From an uncultured Microcaldota archaeon (GTDB taxonomy: Archaea; Micrarchaeota; Micrarchaeia; Anstonellales; Bilamarchaeaceae): a DNA stretch of 48,341 nucleotides. The translations under genes were made by a program, and so were the position numbers. The notes under the pieces were generated by a model. The model was not told where the DNA came from. It worked only from the letters and a program-made list of their open reading frames with translations, and made no database searches. This document shows positions 7,472 through 17,714 of this stretch, in pieces; position 1 is the stretch's first letter; the number at the start of each line of letters is the position of its first letter. The DNA is taken from positions 1 through 48,341 of the forward strand of contig CAILMQ010000001.1 of assembly GCA_903835385.1 (NCBI GenBank), written 5' to 3'.

Positions 7472-7540
7472 ATTATTAAAAACCTTTCCAAATTAACTAT
7501 AGCGATACCGGAGAGAAGGCTAGCCTTAATGCTGCGGTAT
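7472..7540 (+). promoter_or_regulatory. promoter and structured leader of the RNA polymerase operon
   Basis: A TATA-like attattaaaa (7472-7481) predicts initiation near 7500. The leader immediately forms a nested symmetric element: ATACCG (7505-7510) pairs with CGGTAT (7535-7540) around a perfect 12-bp palindrome, AAGGCTAGCCTT (7516-7527). An AGGTGGT ribosome-binding site follows at 7546-7552. The symmetry could be a protein operator or an mRNA hairpin. Confidence 0.45.
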
Positions 7541-7557
7541 GTTCCAGGTGGTCCTGC

Positions 7558-7815
7558 TTGAAGAAAAAGGTCGCTAAGACAATCGATGTGCTATCTCACG
7601 TGCTCGTTCCCGAGATGTCGGTGATCTCCTCCGAGGAGAAGTCCAAGGTCCTGAAGAAGTACAGCATCAGCGAAAGCCAGTTGCCAGTGCTTCCGGACAC
7701 CGATCCGGCCGCCGTGGCGCTCAAGGCCGCAACCGGGGACCTTGTGAAGATAACGCGCGACGGAGAGACGGGGAAATACGTCAGCTACAGGATTGTGGTC
7801 TCATCTACGAAGTAG
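7558..7815 (+). CDS. rpoH: DNA-directed RNA polymerase subunit H (Rpo5)
   Basis: 85 residues, the archaeal counterpart of the C-terminal domain of eukaryotic Rpb5. Recognisable features are H-V-L-V-P-E near 14-19, S-S-E-E-K, L-P-V-L-P-D-T-D-P and the terminal Y-R-I-V-V. It sits at the polymerase lower jaw. The start codon is TTG at 7558, supported by AGGTGGT five bases upstream and by homologous length. First gene of the polymerase operon. Confidence 0.9.
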   Translation: MKKKVAKTIDVLSHVLVPEMSVISSEEKSKVLKKYSISESQLPVLPDTDPAAVALKAATGDLVKITRDGETGKYVSYRIVVSSTK

Positions 7816-7953
7816 GTGAGCATTGCCCGCAGGCAAGCAATCGCAGTGAGGCGCTGCCGATATTCGTGTTTCGTGTGATGTATCTTGGCTCCGGCCATTC
7901 TTGCCGGAACGGAAATTTACGGAGCAAAATCAAAACATAATCTGGGTGTATGC

Positions 7954-9414
7954 ATGGACAGCTTGGTAGAGGCTTATTACAGGGTCAACCCGCTCGTGAA
8001 GCAGCAGCTCAGTTCGTTTAATAATTTCCTGGACTTGGGGCTTCAGGGCGTGGTGGACCGCGTAGGGAGGATACAGACGAACGTGGAGGGTTTCGAGCTC
8101 AAGCTCGGCAAGGTCCGCATCGAGCAGCCCAGGTACTACGAGGTGAAGGGCGGCTACAGGCAGATCCTGCCCAACGAGGCGCGCCTGCGCAACCTCAACT
8201 ACGCATCCCCGGTGTTCCTGGAGATGGTGCCGGTTTTCAACGGAGTGGAAAGGCCGGTTTACTCGGACGTGTTCATCGGCGAAATCCCGGTCATGGCGAA
8301 ATCCAAGCTCTGCTACCTGGCGGGCATGAGCAGGGACCAGCTCATAGAATCCGGGGAGGACCCGGACGACCCGGGAGGCTACTTCATCGTGAACGGCAGC
8401 GAGCGCGCGCTGGTCTCCATAGAGGACCTGGTGCCGAACAAGCTCATGGTCACGAAGGAGCGGACTGGCGTCGTGTCCAAGATATTCTCCACCCACCACG
8501 GGTTCCGCGCTAGGTGCGTGGTCACGAGGAACAACGAAGGCGCTTTCATAGTAGAATTCCCGTCCGCGCCCGGCGGGCTCTCGCTCATCCAGGTGCTGCG
8601 CGTTCTTGGCATGGAGCGCGACTCGGACATCGTGAAGGAGTTCACCGAGGACAAGCGAATCAGGAACGACGTCATACTCAACATGGAAATAGAGGAGACC
8701 AAGAACCGGGAGGAGGCAGTGGACATCCTGAGCAGGAAACTGTCCCCGGGCCAGCCGCCGGAATTCCGGCTCACCAGGATGGAGAACCTCCTGGACAACT
8801 ACCTGCTTCCGCACGTGGGCGTCACCAAGATCGTGAGGTTCGCGAAGGCGAAATACCTAATCAAGATGGCGGAGCGCGCCACCCAGATATTCAACCGCGA
8901 GGCCGCGCCCGACGACAAGGACCACTACTCCAACAAGCGCGTGAAGCTCGCGGGCGAGCTGATGGAGGAATTGTTCCGCTACGCGTTCCAGTTCCTCATC
9001 AAGGACCTGGTGTACCAGGCGTCCCGCGCCGACGCGAGGGGCAGGCGGCTCCAGGTGCACACGCTCATCCGGCAGGACGCCATGGGCGACAGGATACGCT
9101 ACGCCATGGCGACGGGCAACTGGATAGCCGGCCAGACCGGGGTATCCCAGCTGCTCGACCGCGTGAGCTACCTTAGCACCATATCCCATTTGCGCAGGAT
9201 AATATCCCCGCTCAGCAAGAAGCACCCGCATTTCAAGGCCAGGGACCTCCACGGCACCACGCTGGGCAAGCTCTGCCCCTGCGAGACGCCCGAAGGCCCG
9301 AGCTGTTCGCTGGTGAAGAACCTTGCGGTGATGGCCGAGGTGTCCACGGGCGTGGACGAGGAGGAAATCGTCCGCCAGCTGAAGGCGTACGACGTGAAAG
9401 AGGGGGCAGTCTGA
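7954..9414 (+). CDS. rpoB2: RNA polymerase subunit B'' (Rpo2N)
   Basis: 486 residues, the N-terminal half of the second-largest subunit (protrusion, lobe and fork). It begins with Y-Y-R-V-N-P-L-V-K-Q-Q-L-S-S-F-N-N-F, typical of archaeal B'', and ends after the conserved T-L-G-K-L-C-P-C-E-T-P-E-G-P region. The ATG at 7954 is preferred over an in-frame TTG at 7885 because GGGTG lies just upstream and family proteins start here. The 138-nt gap after rpoH holds two small hairpins (TTGCC/GGCAA at 7823-7836; CCGGC/GCCGG near 7892-7908). B' follows 14 nt later. Confidence 0.93.
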   Translation: MDSLVEAYYRVNPLVKQQLSSFNNFLDLGLQGVVDRVGRIQTNVEGFELKLGKVRIEQPRYYEVKGGYRQILPNEARLRNLNYASPVFLEMVPVFNGVERPVYSDVFIGEIPVMAKSKLCYLAGMSRDQLIESGEDPDDPGGYFIVNGSERALVSIEDLVPNKLMVTKERTGVVSKIFSTHHGFRARCVVTRNNEGAFIVEFPSAPGGLSLIQVLRVLGMERDSDIVKEFTEDKRIRNDVILNMEIEETKNREEAVDILSRKLSPGQPPEFRLTRMENLLDNYLLPHVGVTKIVRFAKAKYLIKMAERATQIFNREAAPDDKDHYSNKRVKLAGELMEELFRYAFQFLIKDLVYQASRADARGRRLQVHTLIRQDAMGDRIRYAMATGNWIAGQTGVSQLLDRVSYLSTISHLRRIISPLSKKHPHFKARDLHGTTLGKLCPCETPEGPSCSLVKNLAVMAEVSTGVDEEEIVRQLKAYDVKEGAV

Positions 9415-9428
9415 CCGGGTGATTCACG

Positions 9429-11267
9429 ATGGTTAAAAAACGACGCAGAAGGGTCATGGGAGCTACTTCGATTTACCTGAACGGCCGGCTGGCTGGCACA
9501 CATCCGGACGGCGACAATCTCGCCAAGCGCCTCAGGGAGCGCAGGCGCATGAACGAGCTCAACGGCCAGATAAATATATATTACGATCGGAGGCTCAACG
9601 AGCTCCACATAGTCTCGGACAAGGGGCGTGTCCGGAGGCCCTATATAGTAGTGGAGGGCGGCAAGTCCAGGCTCACGCCGGAAGTAATGACGCGGCTCAA
9701 GAACGGCGACCTCAACTGGCACCACCTGGTGAAGATGGGCATAATAGAGTACCTGGATGCGCTGGAGGAGGAGAACACCCTGGTGGCATGCAGGGCCGAA
9801 GACATGACCGAGGAGCACACGCACCTCGAGGTGGACGCGTCGTCCATATTCGGCGTGGTTGCGGGCGTGCTCCCCTATCCCGAGCACAACTCATCGCCGA
9901 GGATTACCATGGCCTGCGCCATGGCGAAACAATCTTTGGGGACGTTCCTCACGAACTTCAACCTGCGCTACGACACGCGGAACTATGTCATGTACTACCC
10001 GCAGCAGCCCATGGTGCAGACCAGCATCTATAAGGCGCTCAATCTGGCCAACAAGGCGGCGGGCCAGAACTGCGTGGTCGCGCTCACGAGCTATCACGGC
10101 TACAACATGGCGGATGCCATAGTGGTGAACAAGTCGTCCATAGACCGCGGCCTGCTCCGCGTGGCAATGTTCAAGACCTACGAGACCGAGGAGCGGCTCT
10201 ATCCCGGAGGCCAGAAGGACAAGATAGAGATTCCCACCGCCGAAGTGGCGGGTTATCGGGGCGAGGAGGCCTACAAGCACCTGGCCGAGGACGGCATCAT
10301 CATGCCGGAAAGCGACGTCGGCGGCAAGGAAGTGCTCGTCGGCAAGACGTCGCCGCCAAGGTTCCTTGAGGAGATTTCGGTATTCGGCACGGTTGAGGAG
10401 AAGAAGAGGGAGAGTTCCCTCGCGCTCAAGCCCGGGGAGCAGGGCCGCGTGGATTCCGTCCTGGTTACGGAAGGACCGAGCGGCAACCGGCTCGTGAAGG
10501 TGCGCATCCGCGCAACCAAGACCCCCGAGGTCGGCGACAAGCTCGCGTCCAGGCATGGGCAAAAGGGAGTAATCGGCCTGCAGGTGCCTGCTTCGGACCT
10601 GCCATTCACCGCGGACGGTGTGGTGCCGGACCTGATAGTCAATCCGCACGCCATACCCTCGCGTATGACCGCGGGCCATTTGCTGGAGATGCTCGGCGCG
10701 AAGGCGGGAAGCTTCAACGGCAAGCTCGTGGACGGCAGCGCGTTCTCCGGCAATACGGAGGAGGAATTCAGGGCGTCGCTCAAATCCATAGGGTTCGACG
10801 AATACGGCGAGGAAGTGCTCTACGACGGCCTCACCGGAAAGCAGATAAAATGCAAGATATTCGTGGGCGTGTGCTACTACCAGCGCCTCCACCACCTGGT
10901 CTCCAACAAGATGCATGTGAGAAGCAGGGGGCCGGTGCAGCTGCTCACCCACCAGCCGACCGAGGGAAGGGCCCGCGAGGGAGGCCTCAGGTTCGGGGAA
11001 ATGGAACGTGACTGCCTCATAGGCTACGGGGCCAGCATGCTAATCCGGGAAAGGCTGCTCGGCGAGTCCGACAAGACCGTCCAGCTGGTGTGCACGGAAT
11101 GCGGCTCAATCGCCATACACGATTACGCGAGGAACCGCGACGTGTGCCCGGTGTGCGAATCCGAAAACGTCGAGCCCCTCGAGATGTCCTACGCGTTCAA
11201 GCTGCTGCTCGACGAGATAAAGTCCCTCTATATATTCCCGAGGATTATGACGAGGGAGAAAGGCTAG
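9429..11267 (+). CDS. rpoB1: RNA polymerase subunit B' (Rpo2C)
   Basis: 612 residues, the C-terminal half of the second-largest subunit (wall, hybrid-binding, anchor and clamp). The hybrid-binding R-H-G-Q-K-G and the N-P-H-A-I-P-S-R-M-T motif are present. The C-terminal zinc-binding C-T-E-C-G ... C-P-V-C is intact, and the protein ends in the expected A-F-K-L-L-L-D-E region. The ribosome-binding site GGGTGAT (9417-9423) is five bases before the ATG. The B subunit is split as in DPANN and many Euryarchaeota. Confidence 0.95.
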   Translation: MVKKRRRRVMGATSIYLNGRLAGTHPDGDNLAKRLRERRRMNELNGQINIYYDRRLNELHIVSDKGRVRRPYIVVEGGKSRLTPEVMTRLKNGDLNWHHLVKMGIIEYLDALEEENTLVACRAEDMTEEHTHLEVDASSIFGVVAGVLPYPEHNSSPRITMACAMAKQSLGTFLTNFNLRYDTRNYVMYYPQQPMVQTSIYKALNLANKAAGQNCVVALTSYHGYNMADAIVVNKSSIDRGLLRVAMFKTYETEERLYPGGQKDKIEIPTAEVAGYRGEEAYKHLAEDGIIMPESDVGGKEVLVGKTSPPRFLEEISVFGTVEEKKRESSLALKPGEQGRVDSVLVTEGPSGNRLVKVRIRATKTPEVGDKLASRHGQKGVIGLQVPASDLPFTADGVVPDLIVNPHAIPSRMTAGHLLEMLGAKAGSFNGKLVDGSAFSGNTEEEFRASLKSIGFDEYGEEVLYDGLTGKQIKCKIFVGVCYYQRLHHLVSNKMHVRSRGPVQLLTHQPTEGRAREGGLRFGEMERDCLIGYGASMLIRERLLGESDKTVQLVCTECGSIAIHDYARNRDVCPVCESENVEPLEMSYAFKLLLDEIKSLYIFPRIMTREKG

Positions 11268-11275
11268 GTGTGCTT

Positions 11276-13929
11276 ATGGAGATTAACAAAATTCTCGACC
11301 GGATCAAGTTCTCCCTGTTCTCACCAGAGATGGTCAGGAAGATGTCCGCCACGAAAATCGTGGTGCCGGACACCTATGACGACGACGGCTACCCGATAGA
11401 CGGCGGGCTGGTGGACACCAAGCTCGGCGTCGTGGACCCGGGCCTGCGCTGCAAGACCTGCGGCGGCAGGGTGAAGGAATGCTCCGGGCACTTCGGCCAC
11501 ATCGACCTGGTGAGGCCTGTCGTGCACGTGGAGTTCGCGAAACACATATACCTGGTGCTCAAGTCAACCTGCCCCAACTGCCACAAGCTGACCAGCAGGA
11601 AGGCCATAAAGGAAGTGGTGGAAAAGGAGCCGGTGGAGGAAACCGCAGCATCGGAAATACCCTCGCTCATGGAAGTCGTCGCGCCGGCCATAACCGAAGC
11701 CGCGCCCGCGGTGAAAACTGAGAAGGCGGCATTGCCCCAGGTTCCGGAGCCGGAATCGGATTTCGAGGACAAGGGCAAAAAGAAGAAGGGCAAGAAGGAG
11801 AAGGCCAAGATCTGCGCCCACTGCGGGCAGCCGCTCCCTGAAATCAAGCTTCTCAAGCCCACGGGATTCTACAAGGACAAGGCCATGCTTCTGCCGTCCG
11901 ACATCCGCGACTGGATGTCCTCGCTGAGCGACGACGACCTGAAGGAGATGGGTTTCGACCCGCTCTACTCAAGGCCGGAGTGGATGATAATAACCGCGCT
12001 TCCGGTGCCGCCGGTGAGCGTCAGGCCCTCCATAACATTGGAGACCGGCGAACGCAGCGAAGACGACCTCACCCACAAGCTGGTGGACATCATCAGGATA
12101 AACCAGAAGCTGGAGGCGAACATCAACGCCGGAGCGCCGCAGCTCATCATAGAGGACCTCTGGGAGCTTCTGCAATACCACGTGACCACGTATTTCGACA
12201 ACGAGACCGCGAACATCCCGCCCGCGCGCCACCGCAGCGGCCGCCCGCTCAAGACGCTCGCGCAGCGGCTCAAGGGCAAAGAGGGCCGTTTCAGGTACAA
12301 CCTCTCGGGCAAGCGTGTGAACTTCTCGGCCCGTACCGTGATTTCTCCGGACCCGCGGCTCAGCCTGGCCGAAGTGGGGGTTCCCCAGGCCATAGCAGAG
12401 GAGCTGACAGTGCCACTGGCCGTGACCGAGTGGAACCTGGAGCACTGCAAGGCATGCATACTCGCCGAGAAATACCCGAAGGCGGTCTATGTCCTGCGGC
12501 CCGACGGCAAGCGGCTCAAGGTCGGAGACACACCCGAGCTCAGGAAGGAGATATCGGAAAACCTCAAGGTCGGATGGATACTCGAGAGGCAGATAATCAA
12601 CGGCGACATATCGCTGTTCAACAGGCAGCCCTCGCTGCACAGGATTTCCATGATGGCGCACATAGTCCACGTGCTGCCGGGCAAGACGTTCCGCCTCAAC
12701 CCGGTCGTGGTCTCGCCCTACAACGCGGACTTCGACGGGGACGAGATGAACCTCCACATGATGCAGACCGAGGAGGCCCAGGCCGAAGCGCGCTACCTCA
12801 TGGCGGTGGAGAAGCAGCTCCTCTCGCCAAGGCATGGCCATGCGATAATCAAGCCCCAGGAGGACCACGTGTCCGGGCTCTACTTCCTCACCCGCGACAA
12901 CGCGGACTTCTCCAAGGAGGAGGCGTCGAACATGTTCTTCCTCATAGGCATCACCGAGCTTCCGGAACCGGACCGCAAGGACCGCTACTCCGGCAAGCTG
13001 CTGTTCTCGCAGCTGCTGCCCAAGAGCCTGAACGCGAAGGTGAAATCAAAGCTCGGCGAGGAAATCGTGATACGCTCGGGCAAGCTGATAAAGGGCGCGG
13101 TTGAATCCAAGGCCATGGAAGGCGAAGTCCTCGAGCAGATATTCGTCCTGGAGGGCCCGGAGTACACGCGGGACTTCCTCAACAGGGTCACCATGCTCGC
13201 CCTGGAGTCCATATCACTCCACGGGCTCAGCGTTTCCATCAAGGACTACACGCTCTCGCCCAAGGCCGAGGAGAAGGTGAACGGCATAACCGGCATGATG
13301 GACAGGGAGATAGACAACCTGGTGATGCAGTATCGGAGCAAGTCGCTCGAGCGCTCGCCCGGCCTCACGCTCAAGGAGACCCTTGAAGGGCTCATCGTGC
13401 AGATAACCTCCAAGACCAGGGAAGACGTGGGCAAGCTGGTGGAGGAGGACCTCACCATAGAGAACCCGTCCATCATCATGGCCAAGATAGGAGCCAGGGG
13501 CAGCCTGCTCAACGCCATCCAGATGTCCGCGCTCGTGGCACAGCAGACCGTGCGGAGCAAGCGCCTCGCAAGGGGCTACCGCAAGAGGATACTGCCCTAT
13601 TTCAAGCCCGGCGTGCTCACCGGAAGGGAGCGCGGTTTCGTGTACTCGTCCTTCAGGAAAGGGCTCACGCCCTACGAGTTCATGCCCATGCCATGGGCGG
13701 CCGTGAGGCCCTGGTCAACACTGCCATCAGGACCGCCCGGTCCGGATACATGCAGCGCAGGCTCATAAACGCGCTCCAGGACCTGGTGGTCTATCCGGAC
13801 ATGACCGTGCGGAACGCCGACATGTCGGTGGTGCAGTTCATCTATGGCGGCGACGGCAAGGACCCCATGTCCGCGAGCAAGGCCGCACTGGCGGATGTCA
13901 CCAAGCAGGACGATATAGATACCGCATGA
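11276..13929 (+). CDS. rpoA1: RNA polymerase subunit A' (Rpo1N), interrupted by a -1 frameshift
   Basis: The N-terminal part of the largest subunit. Zinc motifs C-K-T-C ... C-S-G-H-F-G-H and C-P-N-C ... C-A-H-C, and the catalytic N-A-D-F-D-G-D (about 12720-12740), are present. Frame 1 is open from the ATG at 11276 (AGGTG at 11266-11270) but diverges from the family at about 13685 and runs to a stop at 13768. The conserved sequence ([10 protein letters not shown], then [15 protein letters not shown]) resumes in the -1 frame and ends at 13929. Restoring one base near 13685 gives [11 protein letters not shown] in perfect register. A missing G in the assembly is likeliest. The linker between the last two CxxC pairs (residues about 106-179) is A/P/E-rich, then K-rich. 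Confidence 0.92.
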
Positions 13930-13936
13930 CATTTGA

Positions 13937-14983
<1,047 letters not shown>

Positions 14984-15003
14984 TTATCTTTCAGGTGATA
15001 TGA

Positions 15004-15483
15004 GTGGCAAAGGAAGAAAACGAAGACGTTGAAAAAGTTACTGAAGCTGCAGAGGAAGACCTCGAGGGCGCGGAAGAGGCCGGCGAAGCGGATGAGGCCG
15101 GAGCCGAAACCGAATCCAAGTCGGCCAAAAAGAAGAAGACGCGCAAAGTCGTGCGCAGGCGCAAGTCCAAGAAGGAGAAGGAGAAGCCCCTGACCTCGGC
15201 CATACGCCTCTGCGTGGAAAGCGGCAAGGTGGGCATGGGAGCCAAGACCGGCATAGCGGCCAGCCTGCTCGGCAAGGCGAAGCTCTTCGTCGTGGCATCC
15301 AACACGCCCCTGGCCATAAAGAGCCAGGTGGAGAAATACTCGTCCGCATCCGGCATACCGCTCATAATTTTCGAGGGCAGCTCCATAGAGCTCGGTTCTG
15401 TTTGCGGCAAGCCGTTCCCGGTCTCCGTCCTTTCGGTGTACGAAACCGGCAGCTCGCCCATAATGGAACTCGCCTCAAAGTGA
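15004..15483 (+). CDS. rpl30e: ribosomal protein L30e with a charged N-terminal extension
   Basis: 159 residues against the usual 100 or so. Residues about 62-159 are L30e (L-T-S-A-I-R-L-C-V-E-S-G-K-V-G-M-G ... L-F-V-V-A-S-N-T-P). The first 60 residues are low-complexity, strongly acidic and then strongly basic. L30e often sits between rpoA2 and nusA in archaeal genomes, as here. The start is a GTG four bases after AGGTGAT (14993-14999). The extension could bind RNA or protein, or simply be disordered. Confidence 0.85.
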   Translation: MAKEENEDVEKVTEAAEEDLEGAEEAGEADEAGAETESKSAKKKKTRKVVRRRKSKKEKEKPLTSAIRLCVESGKVGMGAKTGIAASLLGKAKLFVVASNTPLAIKSQVEKYSSASGIPLIIFEGSSIELGSVCGKPFPVSVLSVYETGSSPIMELASK

Positions 15484-15487
15484 TAAT

Positions 15488-16159
15488 GTGGTGGAACTGG
15501 ACGGCAAGGGCCTGGGCTACTTCACGCAGTTCGAAACCGTCACGCGTGTGATGCCATCGGACTACCTGGAGACCGCGGGATGGCTCCTTTTTCTCGTGGA
15601 CATGGCCCAGCTGGGCAAAGCCATAGGCAAGAAGGGCGCCAACGTCCGGAAGCTCGCGGACATGTTCAGGAAGAAGGTCGTCGTGATAGGGGACAGCAGC
15701 GACCCCGAGGCCTTCGTGCGCAACTTCTTCAACAACGTGGACATCACCGGCATAGAGATAATTGACATCATGGGAGAGAAGAACATAGTGCTCACGGTTT
15801 CCGAGAACGACCGCGGAATCGCCATTGGAAAGGAGGGCGAACGCATAAAGGCGGCCAAGGAGTTCCTCAAAAGGAAGTTCAAGGCGACGATCGTGCTCCG
15901 CACGAAGCGCTCCATGGACTCGGGCTACGGTGTGGAGAGTCACGGCATTGAGGCCGTGGCGGAAGCCCCGATGGAGCAGGCCGCGAAGATTGAAGTGAAG
16001 AAGGTAGAGCCTGAAGCGGAGAAAAAGGAAAGCGAAAAAGAGGAAACGAAAGAGACGGAAAGCGAAGCGGATAAAGAGAAAAGCGGAACGGAAGAGAGCG
16101 AAACAAATAAGGAAAAAAGCGAATCGAAAGAAGGGAAAAACGAATCAAAGGAAAGCTAA
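15488..16159 (+). CDS. nusA: archaeal NusA-like transcription factor with a Lys/Glu tail
   Basis: 223 residues. Two KH domains carry GxxG loops, G-K-A-I-G-K-K-G-A-N (about 40-49) and G-I-A-I-G-K-E-G-E-R (about 113-122), as in archaeal NusA, which lacks the bacterial N-terminal domain. Residues from about 160 on form a repetitive K/E/S tail not seen in typical homologues. The start is GTG at 15488 or the adjacent GTG at 15491. Last gene of the polymerase operon; the rps12/rps7 genes that often follow are absent here. Confidence 0.88.
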   Translation: MVELDGKGLGYFTQFETVTRVMPSDYLETAGWLLFLVDMAQLGKAIGKKGANVRKLADMFRKKVVVIGDSSDPEAFVRNFFNNVDITGIEIIDIMGEKNIVLTVSENDRGIAIGKEGERIKAAKEFLKRKFKATIVLRTKRSMDSGYGVESHGIEAVAEAPMEQAAKIEVKKVEPEAEKKESEKEETKETESEADKEKSGTEESETNKEKSESKEGKNESKES

Positions 16160-16238
16160 ACAAAAAAAACAATTCGCTCCGTAATATCGCCCGGCCCGCG
16201 CGCATCGGTTCTTTAATTCTATCCGCAGAATGAATGTC

Positions 16239-16775
16239 ATGGCCAAAGAGGTTTTCAAGGGCCAGAATCCGTTCAAGGAGCCGGCTCAAATCATCAGGAT
16301 TTTTCTCTCACTTGTTTTCTTGTGCGTAATCGCATATTTTGCCGTGTTTTCGCTCAAGGATTCGTTTTTTATCATTGCCGCGCTAGCGTTTTGTGCATTA
16401 GTTGTCCTAATCGGTTCTTACGGCATCCATCGCGGCATCATAACGACATACGCCGTCACTGAGGATAAAATAATCGTTTCACCCGAACGTTGGGAACGCT
16501 GGATTATTGACAGGAAAAGCCCCATCTTATTATCCGAAATATCCGGTGTCGAGGTCTACAAAAATCCTGCCTTTGGCGCAAAGCGCCTTGATTTGCTTCT
16601 CGAAGGCCACACCAGGGTGGGCCTGGGGACTTTCAATGAATTATCCCCCGGCGCTGAAATCGTAATAATCTATTCCGATAAAAAATCCACGGCATTGAAA
16701 GTTGCGTATCTCCTGACTCCGGAAAACCCATCCGGATTCGCTGATTATCTGAAGCGGCGATTGGGAAACCGTTAA
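16239..16775 (+). CDS. membrane protein with a PH-like domain
   Basis: 178 residues (181 if the ATG at 16230 is used). Two adjacent hydrophobic helices (about residues 20-60) are followed by a beta-rich domain with I-T-T-Y-A-V-T-E-D-K-I-I-V-S and G-V-E-V-Y-K-N-P, like the bacterial-type PH (YdbS/YdbT-like) domains. A TATA-like tctttaatt at 16210-16218 favours the ATG at 16239. It ends 16 nt before the ATPase gene, so the two are probably co-transcribed. Function unknown. Confidence 0.6.
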   Translation: MAKEVFKGQNPFKEPAQIIRIFLSLVFLCVIAYFAVFSLKDSFFIIAALAFCALVVLIGSYGIHRGIITTYAVTEDKIIVSPERWERWIIDRKSPILLSEISGVEVYKNPAFGAKRLDLLLEGHTRVGLGTFNELSPGAEIVIIYSDKKSTALKVAYLLTPENPSGFADYLKRRLGNR

Positions 16776-16791
16776 TAAACAAAGCCGCGCA

Positions 16792-17673
16792 ATGCTTTTC
16801 ATGCCAAAAAAGCTCAAATCCAAGATATGGGACGCCTGGGTATGGGTAGTCTCAGGCGCGCTCCATGTTTTTTATCTGCTTGTCAAATCAGCCTTCGGGC
16901 TGGCGGGCTTCATCCTTTCCAAGGCCTTCTCCAAGGCGTACAAGGCAGGGAAGCAGAAGGCCCGGGCAAAGTACGGCGAAGCCGTCTACCAATCACTCAC
17001 AGTCGAAAAAAACCTGGCCGGAGACATGGCCGGATTCGAGAACAGGCTTTCGTCCAAAAGCACCGTGGGACTGATACTCGGGGCGCGCGGAAGCGGGAAA
17101 TCCGCACTCGGGATGCGCATCCTGGAGAACATTGCCGCAAAGGGCAGGAAGGTGTGCGCCATGGGTTTCGACGAGTCCGCGCTCCCGGAGTGGATAATGC
17201 CCGTGGATGGCGTGGATGGGATACCGAACGGCCGTTTCGTGCTCGTGGACGAAGGCGGCATACTCTTCTCTTCAAGAGAGTCGCAGTCCTCGGGGAACAA
17301 ATTGCTCTCATCCCTTCTCCTGGTGGCCAGGCACAAGGACGTGTCCGTGCTCTTCATCTCCCAGAACTCGGCCAATCTCGAGATAAACAGCATAAGGCAG
17401 GCGGATTACCTTCTGATGAGGAAGCCCTCCCTCCTGCAAAAGGACTTCGAGCGCAAAAAAATCGGCCAGATCTACGATGGAATCGATTTCGGAGCCCTTC
17501 CGGACGGCGGAAGGTATTCAACTTACGTATATTCAGACGGGTTCAGGGGTTTTGTGGCGAATGAACTTCCTGGTTTTTGGAGTACCAAAGCAAGCAAATC
17601 GTTTGCGCAATTAAAACTGAAGAAGGAAGGGAAAAGCGAAACGAAAAAGAGAACGAATCAAAAGGGCAAGTAA
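16792..17673 (+). CDS. membrane-anchored Zot-like P-loop ATPase
   Basis: 293 residues. A hydrophobic helix at about 15-45 is followed by an ATPase core: Walker A G-A-R-G-S-G-K-S (97-104), Walker B F-V-L-V-D-E-G-G (149-156) and a sensor-like V-L-F-I-S-Q-N-S. The layout, with a short core and an H-K-D-V-S-V-L-F-I-S-Q strand, resembles the Zot / FtsK-HerA-related ATPases used in DNA or filament translocation. The C-terminus is a K/E/T-rich tail. It could power a membrane machine such as the six-protein operon 2.4 kb downstream, but that link is speculation. The start may be the ATG at 16801. Confidence 0.6.
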   Translation: MLFMPKKLKSKIWDAWVWVVSGALHVFYLLVKSAFGLAGFILSKAFSKAYKAGKQKARAKYGEAVYQSLTVEKNLAGDMAGFENRLSSKSTVGLILGARGSGKSALGMRILENIAAKGRKVCAMGFDESALPEWIMPVDGVDGIPNGRFVLVDEGGILFSSRESQSSGNKLLSSLLLVARHKDVSVLFISQNSANLEINSIRQADYLLMRKPSLLQKDFERKKIGQIYDGIDFGALPDGGRYSTYVYSDGFRGFVANELPGFWSTKASKSFAQLKLKKEGKSETKKRTNQKGK

Positions 17674-17714
17674 AAAAAGAAGCCAGTAAGAAAAATAAAA
17701 AACAGCTATTTTTG

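Noticed and set aside
7878-7940. Possible 20-codon leader peptide before rpoB''
   Set aside because: It has a start codon and stop in the rpoH-rpoB'' gap but no good ribosome-binding site, no repeated codons typical of attenuators and no other support.
7930-8814. Long antisense ORFs opposite the RNA polymerase genes and the membrane operon
   Set aside because: High-GC coding sequence leaves the opposite strand open; the translations are repetitive in His/Arg/Glu/Val and resemble no protein, while the sense frames are clear.
13680-13700. Programmed -1 frameshifting in rpoA'
   Set aside because: A -1 slip would give the right protein, but the site (ttc-atg-ccc) is not slippery and no conserved recoding is known to me for this gene; a dropped G in a GG pair is simpler.
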